22,136 nt of DNA from the NCBI RefSeq assembly GCF_020741395.1, contig NZ_DYZA01000090.1, positions 1-22,136 of the forward strand, in the 5' to 3' direction. A program made the translations under genes and the position numbers. The stretch comes from Mailhella massiliensis. GTDB lineage: Bacteria; Desulfobacterota; Desulfovibrionia; Desulfovibrionales; Desulfovibrionaceae. Under the pieces are notes generated by a model that saw nothing but the letters and a program-made list of their open reading frames with translations, ran no database searches and was not told where the DNA came from. Shown one piece after another: positions 7,570 to 15,627 of the stretch. Position 1 is the first letter of the stretch. Each line of letters starts with the position of its first letter.

Positions 7570-7646
7570 GCGGCCGGTACAGGGCGCTGTGCCGGGCTGA
7601 ATATCATGCACGGCGCGCCTCTGTCTGCCCCTGCGCTTCCCGCAGC

Positions 7647-8915
7647 TTAGCGTTCCGACCAGATGAGCCTTTTGTTCTTCACATTGAGCCTGCCGAGGGG
7701 CAGGGAGTTCCAGCGCAGAAGCACAGCGCGCGCATCCGCCGGGACGGAAGAGGGGGCCTGCAGGCTCTGGCCCTTGAGCAACCCTAAAATAAGCTTCAGC
7801 CCTTCAGTCCCTTCGAGGTCAAGATGCGGGCCCGGGCCTTCGATGCGCACGCGCGGGGAGAGGCGCAGCTCCCCGTTTCTGCCGGTTTTTCCCATGTACA
7901 GCCCCTGCCAGTGCAGATCTTCCGGCAGAAGGGAGAGGGCGGGAATGGGCAGGGCGTGCAGGCTCTGGCCGAAACGCCCTATTTCCGCATGCACGCGGCG
8001 TACGTCCAGGCCCTGGGCGCGGAGCTCTTCTTCGCTCGCTACTTCGGCGAGCACGGGGCGATCCGTCTGCGGGAGAGGATCTTCCGCAACGCCCGGCTTG
8101 CGCAGCCTTGCCACAAAAAAGCCCTGAGTGTCGCCCTTTTTGGGATTCAGGCACCATACGCCTTCACAGCCCTGCGGGGCCTGGAGGTCGAAGCCCGGCA
8201 TATCGTCCAGAGCTTCCAGCGTGAGGCCGAGCTCCTTTCCGGCGAAGAGCACCTGCTTTTCGTTTTCTTCAACATCCGTAGTGCAGGTGGAATAGACCAT
8301 GACGCCGCCGGGACGCAGCAGCCGGGCTGCCTCGCGCAGAAGTTCCCTCTGCAGGCGGATGAGCGGGGCTACTTTATCGTCTTTCCAGATATCCATGACA
8401 CGGGGATTCTTTTCCACCGTTCCCCAGCCGGAGCAGGGCGGATCGAGCTGAATGTAGTCCCATGAGGCGTCGGGCAGGGGAAGCTTTTCTCCGCTTCTGC
8501 AGCAGGTCACGGTCTGGGTGAGGCCCATGACGTGAAGGTTGCGGCGCAGGTTGGCGAGACGCACGGGGGAAGGCTCGTTGCCGAGCACCATGCCGTGAGG
8601 CCCCACCAGCCAGGCAAGCTGGCTGGTCTTGCTGCCGGGGCTTGCGCACATGTCGAGAACCAGGGCGCCCTTCGGCGGGTTGAGAGCCACGGGCGGCAGC
8701 ATGGAGGCCCGATCCTGGATATAGATAAGCCCGAAGAAACCGGCCAGGCTGCTGCCCAGGGGGAAAGGCTCTTCCCACAGGCGCCTCGCAGGGGCGAAGA
8801 ACGGGTCTTCCTCAAAGCGGAATCCCTGAAGGCGGAGCATTTCTTCGGCGACAGGGATTTCTTCCTGAGCGCATGCAAAACGGAAAGAGCGGCGTGCGGT
8901 GGTCGTGGGTTCCAA
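7647..8915 (-). CDS. RsmF-like rRNA cytosine-C5 methyltransferase (NOL1/NOP2/Sun family)
   Basis: The protein (422 residues from the chosen start) methylates C5 of cytosine in RNA, most likely 16S rRNA. SAM motif DMCASPGSKTSQL is at 88-100, and the two catalytic Cys are both present: DPPCSGWG with C161, and STCTTDVEEN with C211. The C-terminal 100 residues resemble the PUA-like RNA-binding domain of RsmF/YebU, including PLGRLNVKNKRLIW near the end. The frame stays open upstream to 9080, but a start there would overlap the signal-peptide start of the divergent gene. I chose a TTG at 8913-8915 because GGAG lies 5 bases before it and family-like sequence begins there. RsmB is less likely because no NusB-like N-terminus exists. 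Confidence 0.87.
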   Translation of the reverse strand: MEPTTTARRSFRFACAQEEIPVAEEMLRLQGFRFEEDPFFAPARRLWEEPFPLGSSLAGFFGLIYIQDRASMLPPVALNPPKGALVLDMCASPGSKTSQLAWLVGPHGMVLGNEPSPVRLANLRRNLHVMGLTQTVTCCRSGEKLPLPDASWDYIQLDPPCSGWGTVEKNPRVMDIWKDDKVAPLIRLQRELLREAARLLRPGGVMVYSTCTTDVEENEKQVLFAGKELGLTLEALDDMPGFDLQAPQGCEGVWCLNPKKGDTQGFFVARLRKPGVAEDPLPQTDRPVLAEVASEEELRAQGLDVRRVHAEIGRFGQSLHALPIPALSLLPEDLHWQGLYMGKTGRNGELRLSPRVRIEGPGPHLDLEGTEGLKLILGLLKGQSLQAPSSVPADARAVLLRWNSLPLGRLNVKNKRLIWSER

Positions 8916-9020
8916 AATAACTCCAAAGCGGGAATTGTTACAAAAAAGGGAGGGGCCGTGATGTTGCTGTTTGGGGCGAGAAAGTGTAGAGTGCCTTGCA
9001 AATCCTTCAAGGAGTTTTCT

Positions 9021-10694
9021 ATGTCCAGACGTTTTCTGCCCGCTCTTTGGGCATTTACCCTTCTGCTTCTCATGACGCAAGTGCCCGCCTTCGCGGCCAC
9101 CTATGTAGTGTCGCCCTTCTCGGTCTCCGGTGCCAAGGGATATTCCTATCTCGGGCAGGCCGTGCCGTCCATGCTTACGTCGCGGCTCTACCTCCAGGGG
9201 AAGTTCGAGCCCGTGGAGCGCCAGGATTCCGCGTTGAAGGAAAAAACGCCCGGTTCCAAAAGCGCCGCAGAAGCCATGGGCCGGAAATTCGGGGCTGACT
9301 ATGTGGTCTGGGGCGGCATCACCGTCATGGGCGATCAGGCCAGCCTTGATGTGAGCGTGCTTTCCCCGAACGGCAAGGTGTGGAAGGAATCATCCACCAG
9401 CTCCGTGAACGCCCTTATCGGTGGTCTTCAGGCCGTGGCGGACAGCATCAATGTTGAAGTGTTCGGCCGCACCGACGTCACCCGCACAGCCTCCGGCTCG
9501 GCAGGCGCCCCCGCAGGTGCCCCCGGCGCGCCGAACAGTGCCTTTGTGGTGAATGAAAGTCATGGCCGTGTGGAGGGCGACACTTATCTCAATCCTGCCC
9601 TGCGCTATCAGGGCACGGAATCCGCACGCGCCCAGATCCGCAGCCAGATGATCAACTTTGAATGTCTCGGCATGGAAGTGGCCGATATCAACGGTGACGG
9701 CAGAAATGAAGTGCTTCTGCTCAGCCCCAGCACCCTGAATGCCTATACCTGGAAGAACGGCAACAAGCTTGTGGAGGTGGGCGAATACCGCTTCCCCTCT
9801 TCCATGAGGCCCGTGCTTGTGCGTCACTACAGCCAGAACGGTACGGACTACATTATCCTCACCGGCTTTGAGGAAAACGGCTACACTCCCTATTCCCAGG
9901 TACTTCAGTTCGTCAACGGTAAGTTCAAGGTGGTGGTGAAGAGCATCGACCGTTACCTGAACGTGGTCAAGATCCCTCCTCTGTATGAATCCGTGCTTGT
10001 CATGCAGGACGGCGATCGCAGCAAAGTGGTGCGCGGGCCTATTTATCAAGTCCACATCAAGGGGGACGACGTGGTTCGCAGCGGTAAGCTGTCCAACCTG
10101 CCCAAGGAGGCCACGCTGTTCAATTTCTCCTGGATTCCTGCCGACAGAGGCCGTCAGGGCGATCATCTGGCGCTTATTGCGGAAAACGAAACACTGCTTA
10201 CCTTCGATGCCCGCGGCAACCGTCTTGCCGGTACGGAAGATACTTACGGCGGCAGCTCCGTCTATATCGTGGGCGACAGAGGTATAGGCAGCACCACCTC
10301 CTCCAGCGACGGTACCGATCTGGTGCTCTATTATGTGCCCATGCGCATGCCCGTGGTGGATCTCGACCGCGACGGCCGCTATGAACTCATCAGCAACAAA
10401 CCCGTTACCACTGCGGGCAAGCTGTTCACCAACTACCGCACCTATCCTCAGGGTGAGATACATGCCATGCTGTGGAACGGCATGGGTATGGAGCTTCTCT
10501 GGAAGACCCGCCGCATCAGCGGCACGGTGTGTGAGGTGGCGGTGGCCGACGTGGACAATAACGGCAAGCTGGATCTTGTCGTAGCCGTCAACGCCTACGG
10601 CGGGCTCACCTCCGGCCTGAAGACCCGCTGCGCCGTGTACATGTATCCGCTGGATACCACCAAGGTCAACGCGAAGCCCAATTATCAGGAATAA
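9021..10694 (+). CDS. Secreted protein with TolB-N/CsgG-like domain and FG-GAP/VCBS repeats
   Basis: From the ATG at 9021 (AAGGAG at 9009-9014) the protein has 557 residues. An N-terminal signal peptide with a Leu-rich core ends in AFA, a type I cleavage site; no lipobox Cys is present. Residues about 30-150 resemble the TolB N-terminal/CsgG-type alpha-beta fold (LGQAVPSMLTSRLYLQGKF, VERQ, GADYVVWGGI). The rest carries FG-GAP-type segments with calcium-binding-like loops: ADINGDGRNE at about 221-230, DLDRDGRYE near 447 and ADVDNNGKLD near 509, suggesting a partial beta-propeller. It probably works in the periplasm or at the outer membrane, binding a protein or polysaccharide partner, but the role is unknown. 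The DUF1844 gene starts 22 bases after it, suggesting one transcript. Confidence 0.83.
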   Translation: MSRRFLPALWAFTLLLLMTQVPAFAATYVVSPFSVSGAKGYSYLGQAVPSMLTSRLYLQGKFEPVERQDSALKEKTPGSKSAAEAMGRKFGADYVVWGGITVMGDQASLDVSVLSPNGKVWKESSTSSVNALIGGLQAVADSINVEVFGRTDVTRTASGSAGAPAGAPGAPNSAFVVNESHGRVEGDTYLNPALRYQGTESARAQIRSQMINFECLGMEVADINGDGRNEVLLLSPSTLNAYTWKNGNKLVEVGEYRFPSSMRPVLVRHYSQNGTDYIILTGFEENGYTPYSQVLQFVNGKFKVVVKSIDRYLNVVKIPPLYESVLVMQDGDRSKVVRGPIYQVHIKGDDVVRSGKLSNLPKEATLFNFSWIPADRGRQGDHLALIAENETLLTFDARGNRLAGTEDTYGGSSVYIVGDRGIGSTTSSSDGTDLVLYYVPMRMPVVDLDRDGRYELISNKPVTTAGKLFTNYRTYPQGEIHAMLWNGMGMELLWKTRRISGTVCEVAVADVDNNGKLDLVVAVNAYGGLTSGLKTRCAVYMYPLDTTKVNAKPNYQE

Positions 10695-10716
10695 CGCTTT
10701 TCCCTCCGGGGGTCCC

Positions 10717-10986
10717 ATGTCCGACAAGACCGATCCGGCCATGCTGCCGGAAGTGACATTCTCCACCTTTGTGCTGTCTCTCGCTTCTTCTGCTCTGGTG
10801 CATCTGGGCGAGGTGCCGAATCCCGAAACCGGGAGCGTGGCCTGCAATGAAGTGCTGGCCCGCAATGCCATAGACGTGCTTACCATGCTCGATGACAAGA
10901 CGCGCAACGGCCTCACCCCCGAGGAAAGCAAGCTCATACGGGACGTGCTCTACGAACTGCGCATGAAGTTTGTGGCTCGTTCCTGA
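10717..10986 (+). CDS. DUF1844 family small protein
   Basis: This 89-residue protein fits DUF1844: the opening LPEVTFSTFVLSLASSALVHLGEVPNP, then a helix with ARNAIDVLTMLDDKTRNGLT and a closing helix EESKLIRDVLYELRMKF. The family is widespread in deltaproteobacteria and other phyla and has no defined function. There is no signal peptide. It follows the secreted FG-GAP gene by 22 bases and is closed by a strong terminator, so the two likely form a short operon. The ribosome binding site is weak (GGGGG about five bases before ATG), which may mean translation is partly coupled to the upstream gene. Confidence 0.88.
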   Translation: MSDKTDPAMLPEVTFSTFVLSLASSALVHLGEVPNPETGSVACNEVLARNAIDVLTMLDDKTRNGLTPEESKLIRDVLYELRMKFVARS

Positions 10987-11002
10987 AATATCCCAACTCA
11001 AC

Positions 11003-11027
11003 AGGCCGGAGAAACTCCGGCCTTTTT
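11003..11027 (+). terminator. Rho-independent terminator between DUF1844 and argC
   Basis: A perfect 9-bp stem, AGGCCGGAG with CTCCGGCCT, closes an AAA loop and ends in TTTTT (11023-11027). It ends the FG-GAP/DUF1844 transcript. The argC ribosome binding site (GGAG at 11030-11033) begins three bases later, leaving no room for an argC promoter downstream of the hairpin. Confidence 0.9.
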
Positions 11028-11040
11028 CTGGAGTACTGCC

Positions 11041-12087
11041 ATGCTGCGAGCCGGACTGGTCGGCGTAACGGGCTATACCGGGATGGAACTGTCCCGTATT
11101 CTGGCTTCCCATCCTTCCATCAGGCTGACGGTTGCCACGTCCAGACAGGACGCGGGAAAGCGCCTTGACGCCGTGTATCCCTTTCTTCAGGGGCTTCCCG
11201 GCTCGGAGGTGACGCTGGTGGAGCCCGACGCCGCGTTTCTTGCGCGTGAATGTGACGTGGTCTTTCTCGCTGTACCTCACGGCGTGGCCATGGAAATCGG
11301 CGCGGAACTTTACGACGCGGGCGTGAAGGTTGTCGATCTTTCGGCGGATTTTCGCCTGCGCGATGCGGAGGTATACGAGGCATGGTACAAGCCCCACACC
11401 CGCAGGGAATATATAGCGAAGGCGGTATACGGCCTGCCGGAGCTCTATGCCTCCGAAATCGCCGGAGCCCGTCTGGTGGCCAATCCGGGCTGCTACCCCA
11501 CCTCTTCTATCCTCGGCCTGTATGCGGCGCTCAAAAACGGCATCATCAGGACGGATGATATCATCATCGACGCCAAATCCGGCACCACGGGCGCCGGGCG
11601 CAAGGCCGTCGTCAGTTCCCTCTACTGCGAGGTGGCTGACTCCTTCCGGCCCTACAATATCGGCGGCAAGCACAGGCATACGCCGGAAATAGAACAGGAG
11701 CTTTCTCTGGCCGCCGGGACGCCCGTGACGGTGTCTTTCAATCCCCATCTTCTGCCCATCAGCCGGGGCATACTCGCCACCATCTATACAAAGCTGACCA
11801 GCGCTCTTTCTCAGGCCGACGTGCAGGCCCTGTATGAGGATTTCTGGAAGAACAGCCCGTGGGTGCGCGTGCTTCCGGCCGGGAAACTTCCCGAAACGCG
11901 CAATGTTCGCGGTACCATGTTCTGCGACATTGCCGTCACGGTGGATCAGCGCACCGGCAGGCTCATCGTCACTTCCGCTATAGATAATCTCTGCCGGGGA
12001 GCTTCCGGTCAGGCTGTGGCCAATGCCAACCTCATGTTCGGCTTGCCTGTGGAAACGGGCCTGAACGTCGCGCCTCTTGTGCCGTAG
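11041..12087 (+). CDS. argC: N-acetyl-gamma-glutamyl-phosphate reductase
   Basis: The 348-residue protein catalyses the third step of arginine synthesis, the NADPH-dependent reduction of N-acetylglutamyl phosphate to the semialdehyde, in the cytoplasm. The nucleotide-binding GVTGYTGMEL is at 8-17, the catalytic Cys is C151 in NPGCYPTS, and the family segment KSGTTGAGRK is clear, followed by the HRHTPEIEQEL helix with the active-site His. Length is normal for the family. GGAG at 11030-11033 serves as ribosome binding site. No other arg gene is in the window, so it is a single, scattered gene. It sits immediately behind a terminator, so its transcription must cross that hairpin or begin inside the upstream gene. 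Confidence 0.97.
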   Translation: MLRAGLVGVTGYTGMELSRILASHPSIRLTVATSRQDAGKRLDAVYPFLQGLPGSEVTLVEPDAAFLARECDVVFLAVPHGVAMEIGAELYDAGVKVVDLSADFRLRDAEVYEAWYKPHTRREYIAKAVYGLPELYASEIAGARLVANPGCYPTSSILGLYAALKNGIIRTDDIIIDAKSGTTGAGRKAVVSSLYCEVADSFRPYNIGGKHRHTPEIEQELSLAAGTPVTVSFNPHLLPISRGILATIYTKLTSALSQADVQALYEDFWKNSPWVRVLPAGKLPETRNVRGTMFCDIAVTVDQRTGRLIVTSAIDNLCRGASGQAVANANLMFGLPVETGLNVAPLVP

Positions 12088-12105
12088 GCCGGGACTGCAT
12101 ATCTC

Positions 12106-12147
12106 CATGAAAGAGGCGGCGAACCATGTTCCGCCGCCTCTTTCATG
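12106..12147 (+). terminator. Long perfect hairpin after argC
   Basis: A 16-bp perfect stem (12106-12121 with 12132-12147, core AAAGAGGCGGCG) closes a 10-base loop. The right arm carries CTCTTTCATG, giving a short T-run inside the stem. It lies 18 bases after the argC stop and is the probable argC terminator; the symmetric A and T runs would let it act in either direction. Confidence 0.75.
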
Positions 12148-12507
12148 CTTGAGGGCGTTGAAGGCGTAAAGCGTCCGACACGATAAACCATTTTTCTGTG
12201 GGTGGATCACAAAGCAGTTATACCCAAAAAGACCTTTTCGAAAGAGCATGTCTGCTCGGGCTCCTGTTCTCGAAAAGATGTTTTTTATGATGAAAGAACG
12301 ATATCATGCACATAGAAAAGGGCTGTGCAAGTACGACTCTTGTTTTCGTCTTGTATTACTGGAAGGGAGACGCCTGTCGGCGGCAACGTCTCAGGCTGAT
12401 TGAAGGGGCGGAGATGAGACGCGAAGAGTTTTGCGCATAAAGCGCGGCATGCCGCAAGGCGGGATGAGCGCGCTGGCTCTCCGGACGCATGCAGCAGAGA
12501 AAGACCA
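12148..12507. other. Intergenic stretch without a credible gene; AT-rich structured segment
   Basis: No frame here has both a ribosome binding site and family-like protein sequence. The part from 12180 to 12360 is more AT-rich than its surroundings. It holds a two-level hairpin: CTTTTCGA at 12234-12241 pairs with TCGAAAAG at 12270-12277, an inner GAGCA/TGCTC stem lies at 12244-12257, and TTTTTT follows at 12281-12286. A second hairpin, GAGACG/CGTCTC, is at 12367-12392. The first could be the 3' end of a small RNA read on the plus strand, but no promoter was recognised. Confidence 0.4.
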
Positions 12508-12542
12508 GAAAAAGAGGGCGGCCGCCCGAAGGCGGCGCGCCC
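12508..12542 (-). terminator. Rho-independent terminator of fba
   Basis: On the minus strand a GC-rich stem with a TTCG tetraloop (GCCGCC pairing with GGCGGC, then an outer GGGC/GCCC) is followed by TCTTTTT. It starts about 30 bases after the fba stop codon. Confidence 0.8.
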
Positions 12543-12570
12543 TGTCTGCCTGTGGAGGCGGGAAAACGGG

Positions 12571-13494
12571 TCAGATCTTGTTGGAGCTGCCGAGCACGTT
12601 GCGGATTTTACGCTGCACCATATCCTTCACGGCCTGGCGGGCAGGCTTGAGGTAGGCACGCGGGTCAAAGGCTTCGGGGTGTTCGGCCATGTACTTGCGG
12701 ATGTTGGCCGTCATGGCAAGGCGTATGTCGGAGTCGATATTGATCTTGCACACGCCGGACTTCGCAGCCTGGCGCAGCATTTCTTCGGGCACGCCCTTGG
12801 CGTCGCCGAGCTTGCCGCCGTACTCATTGGCCATGGCCACGAATTCCTGCGGAACACTGGAGGCTCCGTGCAGCACCAGAGGATAGCCGGGCATCATGGA
12901 GGATATCTTGTCGAGGCGTTCAAAGTCGAGCTTGGCTTCGCCTTTGAACTTGTACGCGCCGTGGCTTGTGCCTATGGCAATGGCCAGGGAGTCACAACCG
13001 GAGCGCTGGGCGAATTCCACAGCCTGATCGGGGTCGGTATAGATGCTGCTTTCGGAGCTGACGTGCTCTTCCACACCGGCGAGGCGACCAAGTTCCGCTT
13101 CCACCCATACGCCGCGGTCGTGGGCATAGTCCACCACCTGCTTGGTTACGGCGATGTTTTCTTCAAAAGGCAGGTGGGAGCCGTCGATCATGACGGAGCT
13201 GAAGCCGCCGTCGATGCAGGCCTTGCAGAGTTCGAAGTCGGGGCCGTGGTCGAGATGCACAACCACCGGGATATCGGCTTCAGCAAGGGCTGCTTCCACC
13301 AGCTTCATGATGTAGACCTGACCGGCATACTTGCGGGCCCCGGCGGAAACCTGCAGAATCAGCGGGGAACGCTCTTCCGCGCCGGCCTGCATGATGCCCT
13401 GGATGATTTCCATGTTGTTGACGTTGAATGCGCCGATGGCATAGCCTTCTTTGTAGGCGCGGGCAAACATCTCTTTGGGAGTGGTAATAGGCAT
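12571..13494 (-). CDS. fba: Class II fructose-1,6-bisphosphate aldolase
   Basis: The 307-residue enzyme splits fructose 1,6-bisphosphate into dihydroxyacetone phosphate and glyceraldehyde 3-phosphate (or the reverse) in glycolysis and gluconeogenesis in the cytoplasm. The catalytic Asp and zinc His appear in VVHLDHGPD (D82, H83). Zinc ligands H178 (GTSHGAYK) and H209 (LHGASS) are present, as are the phosphate-binding glycine segments. Start choice is clear from a strong GGAGGG 7-8 bases upstream and from MPITTPKEMF, a usual family N-terminus. The gene stands alone with its own terminator. A 7-bp hairpin in its leader might affect expression. Some class II aldolases act on tagatose bisphosphate, but the sequence looks like the main glycolytic type. 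Confidence 0.94.
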   Translation of the reverse strand: MPITTPKEMFARAYKEGYAIGAFNVNNMEIIQGIMQAGAEERSPLILQVSAGARKYAGQVYIMKLVEAALAEADIPVVVHLDHGPDFELCKACIDGGFSSVMIDGSHLPFEENIAVTKQVVDYAHDRGVWVEAELGRLAGVEEHVSSESSIYTDPDQAVEFAQRSGCDSLAIAIGTSHGAYKFKGEAKLDFERLDKISSMMPGYPLVLHGASSVPQEFVAMANEYGGKLGDAKGVPEEMLRQAAKSGVCKINIDSDIRLAMTANIRKYMAEHPEAFDPRAYLKPARQAVKDMVQRKIRNVLGSSNKI

Positions 13495-13522
13495 AAAGTT
13501 CCCTCCGGGGAGCGGGTATCAT

Positions 13523-13550
13523 GAGAGGCATGAACAAGCGGGCGCCTCTC
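13523..13550 (-). other. Hairpin in the fba upstream region
   Basis: GAGAGGC at 13523-13529 and GCCTCTC at 13544-13550 form a perfect 7-bp stem with a 14-base loop, 29 bases upstream of the fba start. It may be a leader structure or an operator. No promoter was identified with confidence. Confidence 0.3.
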
Positions 13551-13593
13551 TGCATCTTTGTTTCTTTTGTATCCGCAGTGGGGAATTTTCGCA

Positions 13594-13627
13594 AGGGATA
13601 GCGCCGTAAAAGAGGCGCTCTTTCCCT
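13594..13627 (-). terminator. Hairpin directly after surE
   Basis: Two nested stems, AGGGA/TCCCT (13594-13598 with 13623-13627) and AGCGCC/GGCGCT (13600-13605 with 13614-13619), fold just past the surE stop codon. There is no T-run after them on the minus strand, so this is only a likely transcript end or stabiliser. Confidence 0.45.
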
Positions 13628-13629
13628 AA

Positions 13630-14421
13630 TTATGAGATAATATCCTCCCACAGCTTGTTTTCGTTCAGCTTTTTTGCGGTGTCTTTATCATTGAGGTCGA
13701 TTTTCAGGGGGGAAAGGGTGGCCCAGCCCCGGTGCAGCCAGCTTTTATCGGTGCCTTCATCCTCCAGCTGGAAGTGCTGGAAGGGGTCGATCATCCAGTA
13801 ATATTCCCTGCCGCGCGGGGAAAAGCGGCGTTCGTAGGAGTCCAGGCAGGCCCAGTCGGTGCTGTGCGGGCAGACTTTGAGGCCGCGTATTTCTTCCGCC
13901 GGGCAGTCGGGCAGGTTGAGGTTGTACACTCGGTGCACAGGCAGGCTGTTCCAGTCCAGGGCCGTGGCCATACGCGCCGCAAGGTCGGCATGGGCCGCCG
14001 TCAGGCCCGAATAGGCGCAGTGGGAAACCGCCATGGTCGGGATGCCGTACATGGCTGCCTGTATGGCCGCGCCCACGGTACCGGAAAAGAACACATCCTG
14101 CCCGGCGTTGGGGCCGAAGTTGATGCCGGTAATCACAAGATCCGGCTTGAAGTCGGGCATGATGCCGCGAAGGGCAAGGATCACGCAGTCGGCCGGAGTA
14201 CCGGAAACGGCGATGCCTTCAAAAGGGCCTCCCTCGGCATGGGGAAGGCTGACCTTCCGGGTGAGGATGGGGCCGTGCACCGTGAGGCAGCAGCCCGCGC
14301 CGGAATGTTGTTCTGCCGGGGCTACGGCCCGTACGTCGTGCCCGGCACGCAGAAGAGCAGCGTGGAGCAGGTGCAGGTTGGAACTGTATATGCCGTCGTC
14401 GTTGCTGATGAGTATGCGCAT
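13630..14421 (-). CDS. surE: 5'/3'-nucleotidase SurE
   Basis: SurE is a metal-dependent phosphatase that removes phosphate from nucleoside monophosphates and helps stress survival; it acts in the cytoplasm. The 263-residue protein begins MRILISNDDGI with metal ligands D8 and D9. S40 (in AEQHSGAG) and N101 (in TGINFGPN) complete the site. The frame stays open 44 codons further upstream, but family sequence starts at the ATG at 14419-14421, which has GGAG 6 bases before it, so this start was chosen. The C-terminal region (SWLHRGWATLSPLKIDL) is also typical. The gene is divergent from the YhaM-like gene, with about 155 bases of shared upstream DNA. Confidence 0.95.
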   Translation of the reverse strand: MRILISNDDGIYSSNLHLLHAALLRAGHDVRAVAPAEQHSGAGCCLTVHGPILTRKVSLPHAEGGPFEGIAVSGTPADCVILALRGIMPDFKPDLVITGINFGPNAGQDVFFSGTVGAAIQAAMYGIPTMAVSHCAYSGLTAAHADLAARMATALDWNSLPVHRVYNLNLPDCPAEEIRGLKVCPHSTDWACLDSYERRFSPRGREYYWMIDPFQHFQLEDEGTDKSWLHRGWATLSPLKIDLNDKDTAKKLNENKLWEDIIS

Positions 14422-14577
14422 GGTGGCTCCGTGAGGGCGGGGAAAGGCTTTGACAAGCTTTGCCTCGCCATATAGTGGAAAGAAAAAGGAATATGTCGCG
14501 GGAGAGGGCTTCTGCTCCGCTTCCCATGCTTTTTTGTATAGAACGGGAATCAAAAGTCAAATCCTTCTGAGGTAACC

Positions 14578-15627
14578 ATGAGGGAACACCGGAATATCAG
14601 CGCCGTGTCCGCCGGAGATGAGCTTTCTTCCTGCTACCTGATCAGTCAGGCCACTCTTCAGCAGTCCCGCAACGGGCCCTACTGGAGGCTGGAGCTCAAG
14701 GACGCGAGCGGCTCTCTGGAAGCCAAGATATGGAGCCCCCTCAGCCTTTCCCTGCCCGCGCTTTCGGCAGGGCAGATGGTGAGCGTGGAAGGGCGCGTTT
14801 CCCTGTACCGGGAGCAGCTTCAGCTTACGGTGGATAATCTCCGTGTGCTCGAAGAGGAGGAAGTCGCCGCCCTGCCCGTGGAGGATTATCTGCCCTCCAG
14901 CCCGAGACCTGCCAAGGATATGCTCGACGATATAGAAAGTTTGTGTGAGGCGGAGCTGACCCATAAACCCTGGAAGAAGTTCATGCGTTCCGTGCTTTCC
15001 GACAAGAACATCCGCGCGCGTCTTCTCACGGCTCCGGCCGCGAAATCCGTGCATCACGCCTATGCCGGAGGGCTCCTGGAGCATATGCTTTCCGTAGCGA
15101 GGCTGTGTATGCTTATGGCCGGGCACTACCCGGAGCTCGACAGGCAGACGCTGCTTGCCGCGGCTCTTTTGCATGATATAGGCAAGCTTGAGGAAATGGG
15201 CGGGTTTCTGGTCACGGAATATACCGATGAGGGCAAGCTTCTCGGGCATATCGTGCAGGGAATGATCATGCTGGAGCCTTTTTTGAAAAAGGCGGGACTT
15301 GCTCCTGAGCTTGTCATGCACTTCAAGCATCTTATCGCCAGTCATCACGGCGAAGTACAGTTCGGAGCCGTGCGGGAACCCTGTACGCCGGAGGCCTTCG
15401 TGCTGCACCATGCCGACAATATCGACGCCAAGCTCGCCCAGTGCCGGAGCCTGCTGCCGCAGGACGGGGAGGAGAACGGCATGGCCTGGAGCGCCTATCA
15501 GAGCCTGCTCGGCAGAAGCCTGTGCCGGCCCGTGCGCACGCCGGAAGCTTCGGGAGAAGTAAAAGTGGCAAGGCAGGAGAGAAAAGCGGAATTGAAGCAG
15601 GAGGAACGGCAGTGTTCGTTACTGTAG
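14578..15627 (+). CDS. YhaM-like 3'-5' exoribonuclease (OB-fold plus HD domain)
   Basis: This 349-residue protein joins an N-terminal OB-fold nucleic-acid-binding domain (about 1-95) to an HD-type metal-dependent hydrolase domain (about 140-300). HD ligands are visible: H169 in GLLEH, H199-D200 in LLHDIGK, H256-H257 in SHHGE and D280 in HHADNIDAK. This arrangement is that of YhaM/CbfI, which trims RNA (and single-stranded DNA in some members) from the 3' end. The C-terminal 40 residues are charged and probably disordered. The ribosome binding site is GAGG before ATG 14578. Its end overlaps the tmk start by 16 bases, so the two are co-transcribed and probably translationally coupled. The exact substrate is inferred from the family. 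Confidence 0.88.
   Translation: MREHRNISAVSAGDELSSCYLISQATLQQSRNGPYWRLELKDASGSLEAKIWSPLSLSLPALSAGQMVSVEGRVSLYREQLQLTVDNLRVLEEEEVAALPVEDYLPSSPRPAKDMLDDIESLCEAELTHKPWKKFMRSVLSDKNIRARLLTAPAAKSVHHAYAGGLLEHMLSVARLCMLMAGHYPELDRQTLLAAALLHDIGKLEEMGGFLVTEYTDEGKLLGHIVQGMIMLEPFLKKAGLAPELVMHFKHLIASHHGEVQFGAVREPCTPEAFVLHHADNIDAKLAQCRSLLPQDGEENGMAWSAYQSLLGRSLCRPVRTPEASGEVKVARQERKAELKQEERQCSLL

Noticed and set aside
8532..9020. Upstream extension of the TolB-N/FG-GAP gene to 8532
   Set aside because: The extension runs antisense over the methyltransferase gene, while the ATG at 9021 has a good ribosome binding site and begins a signal peptide.
10666..12249. Minus-strand open frame of 527 codons
   Set aside because: It covers argC and DUF1844 in antisense and shows no family features; GC-rich third-position bias explains it.
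14421..14577. Divergent promoters of surE and the YhaM-like gene
   Set aside because: TTGACT and TATACA are visible on the minus strand, but their spacing (14 bases) is too short, so no promoter is called.
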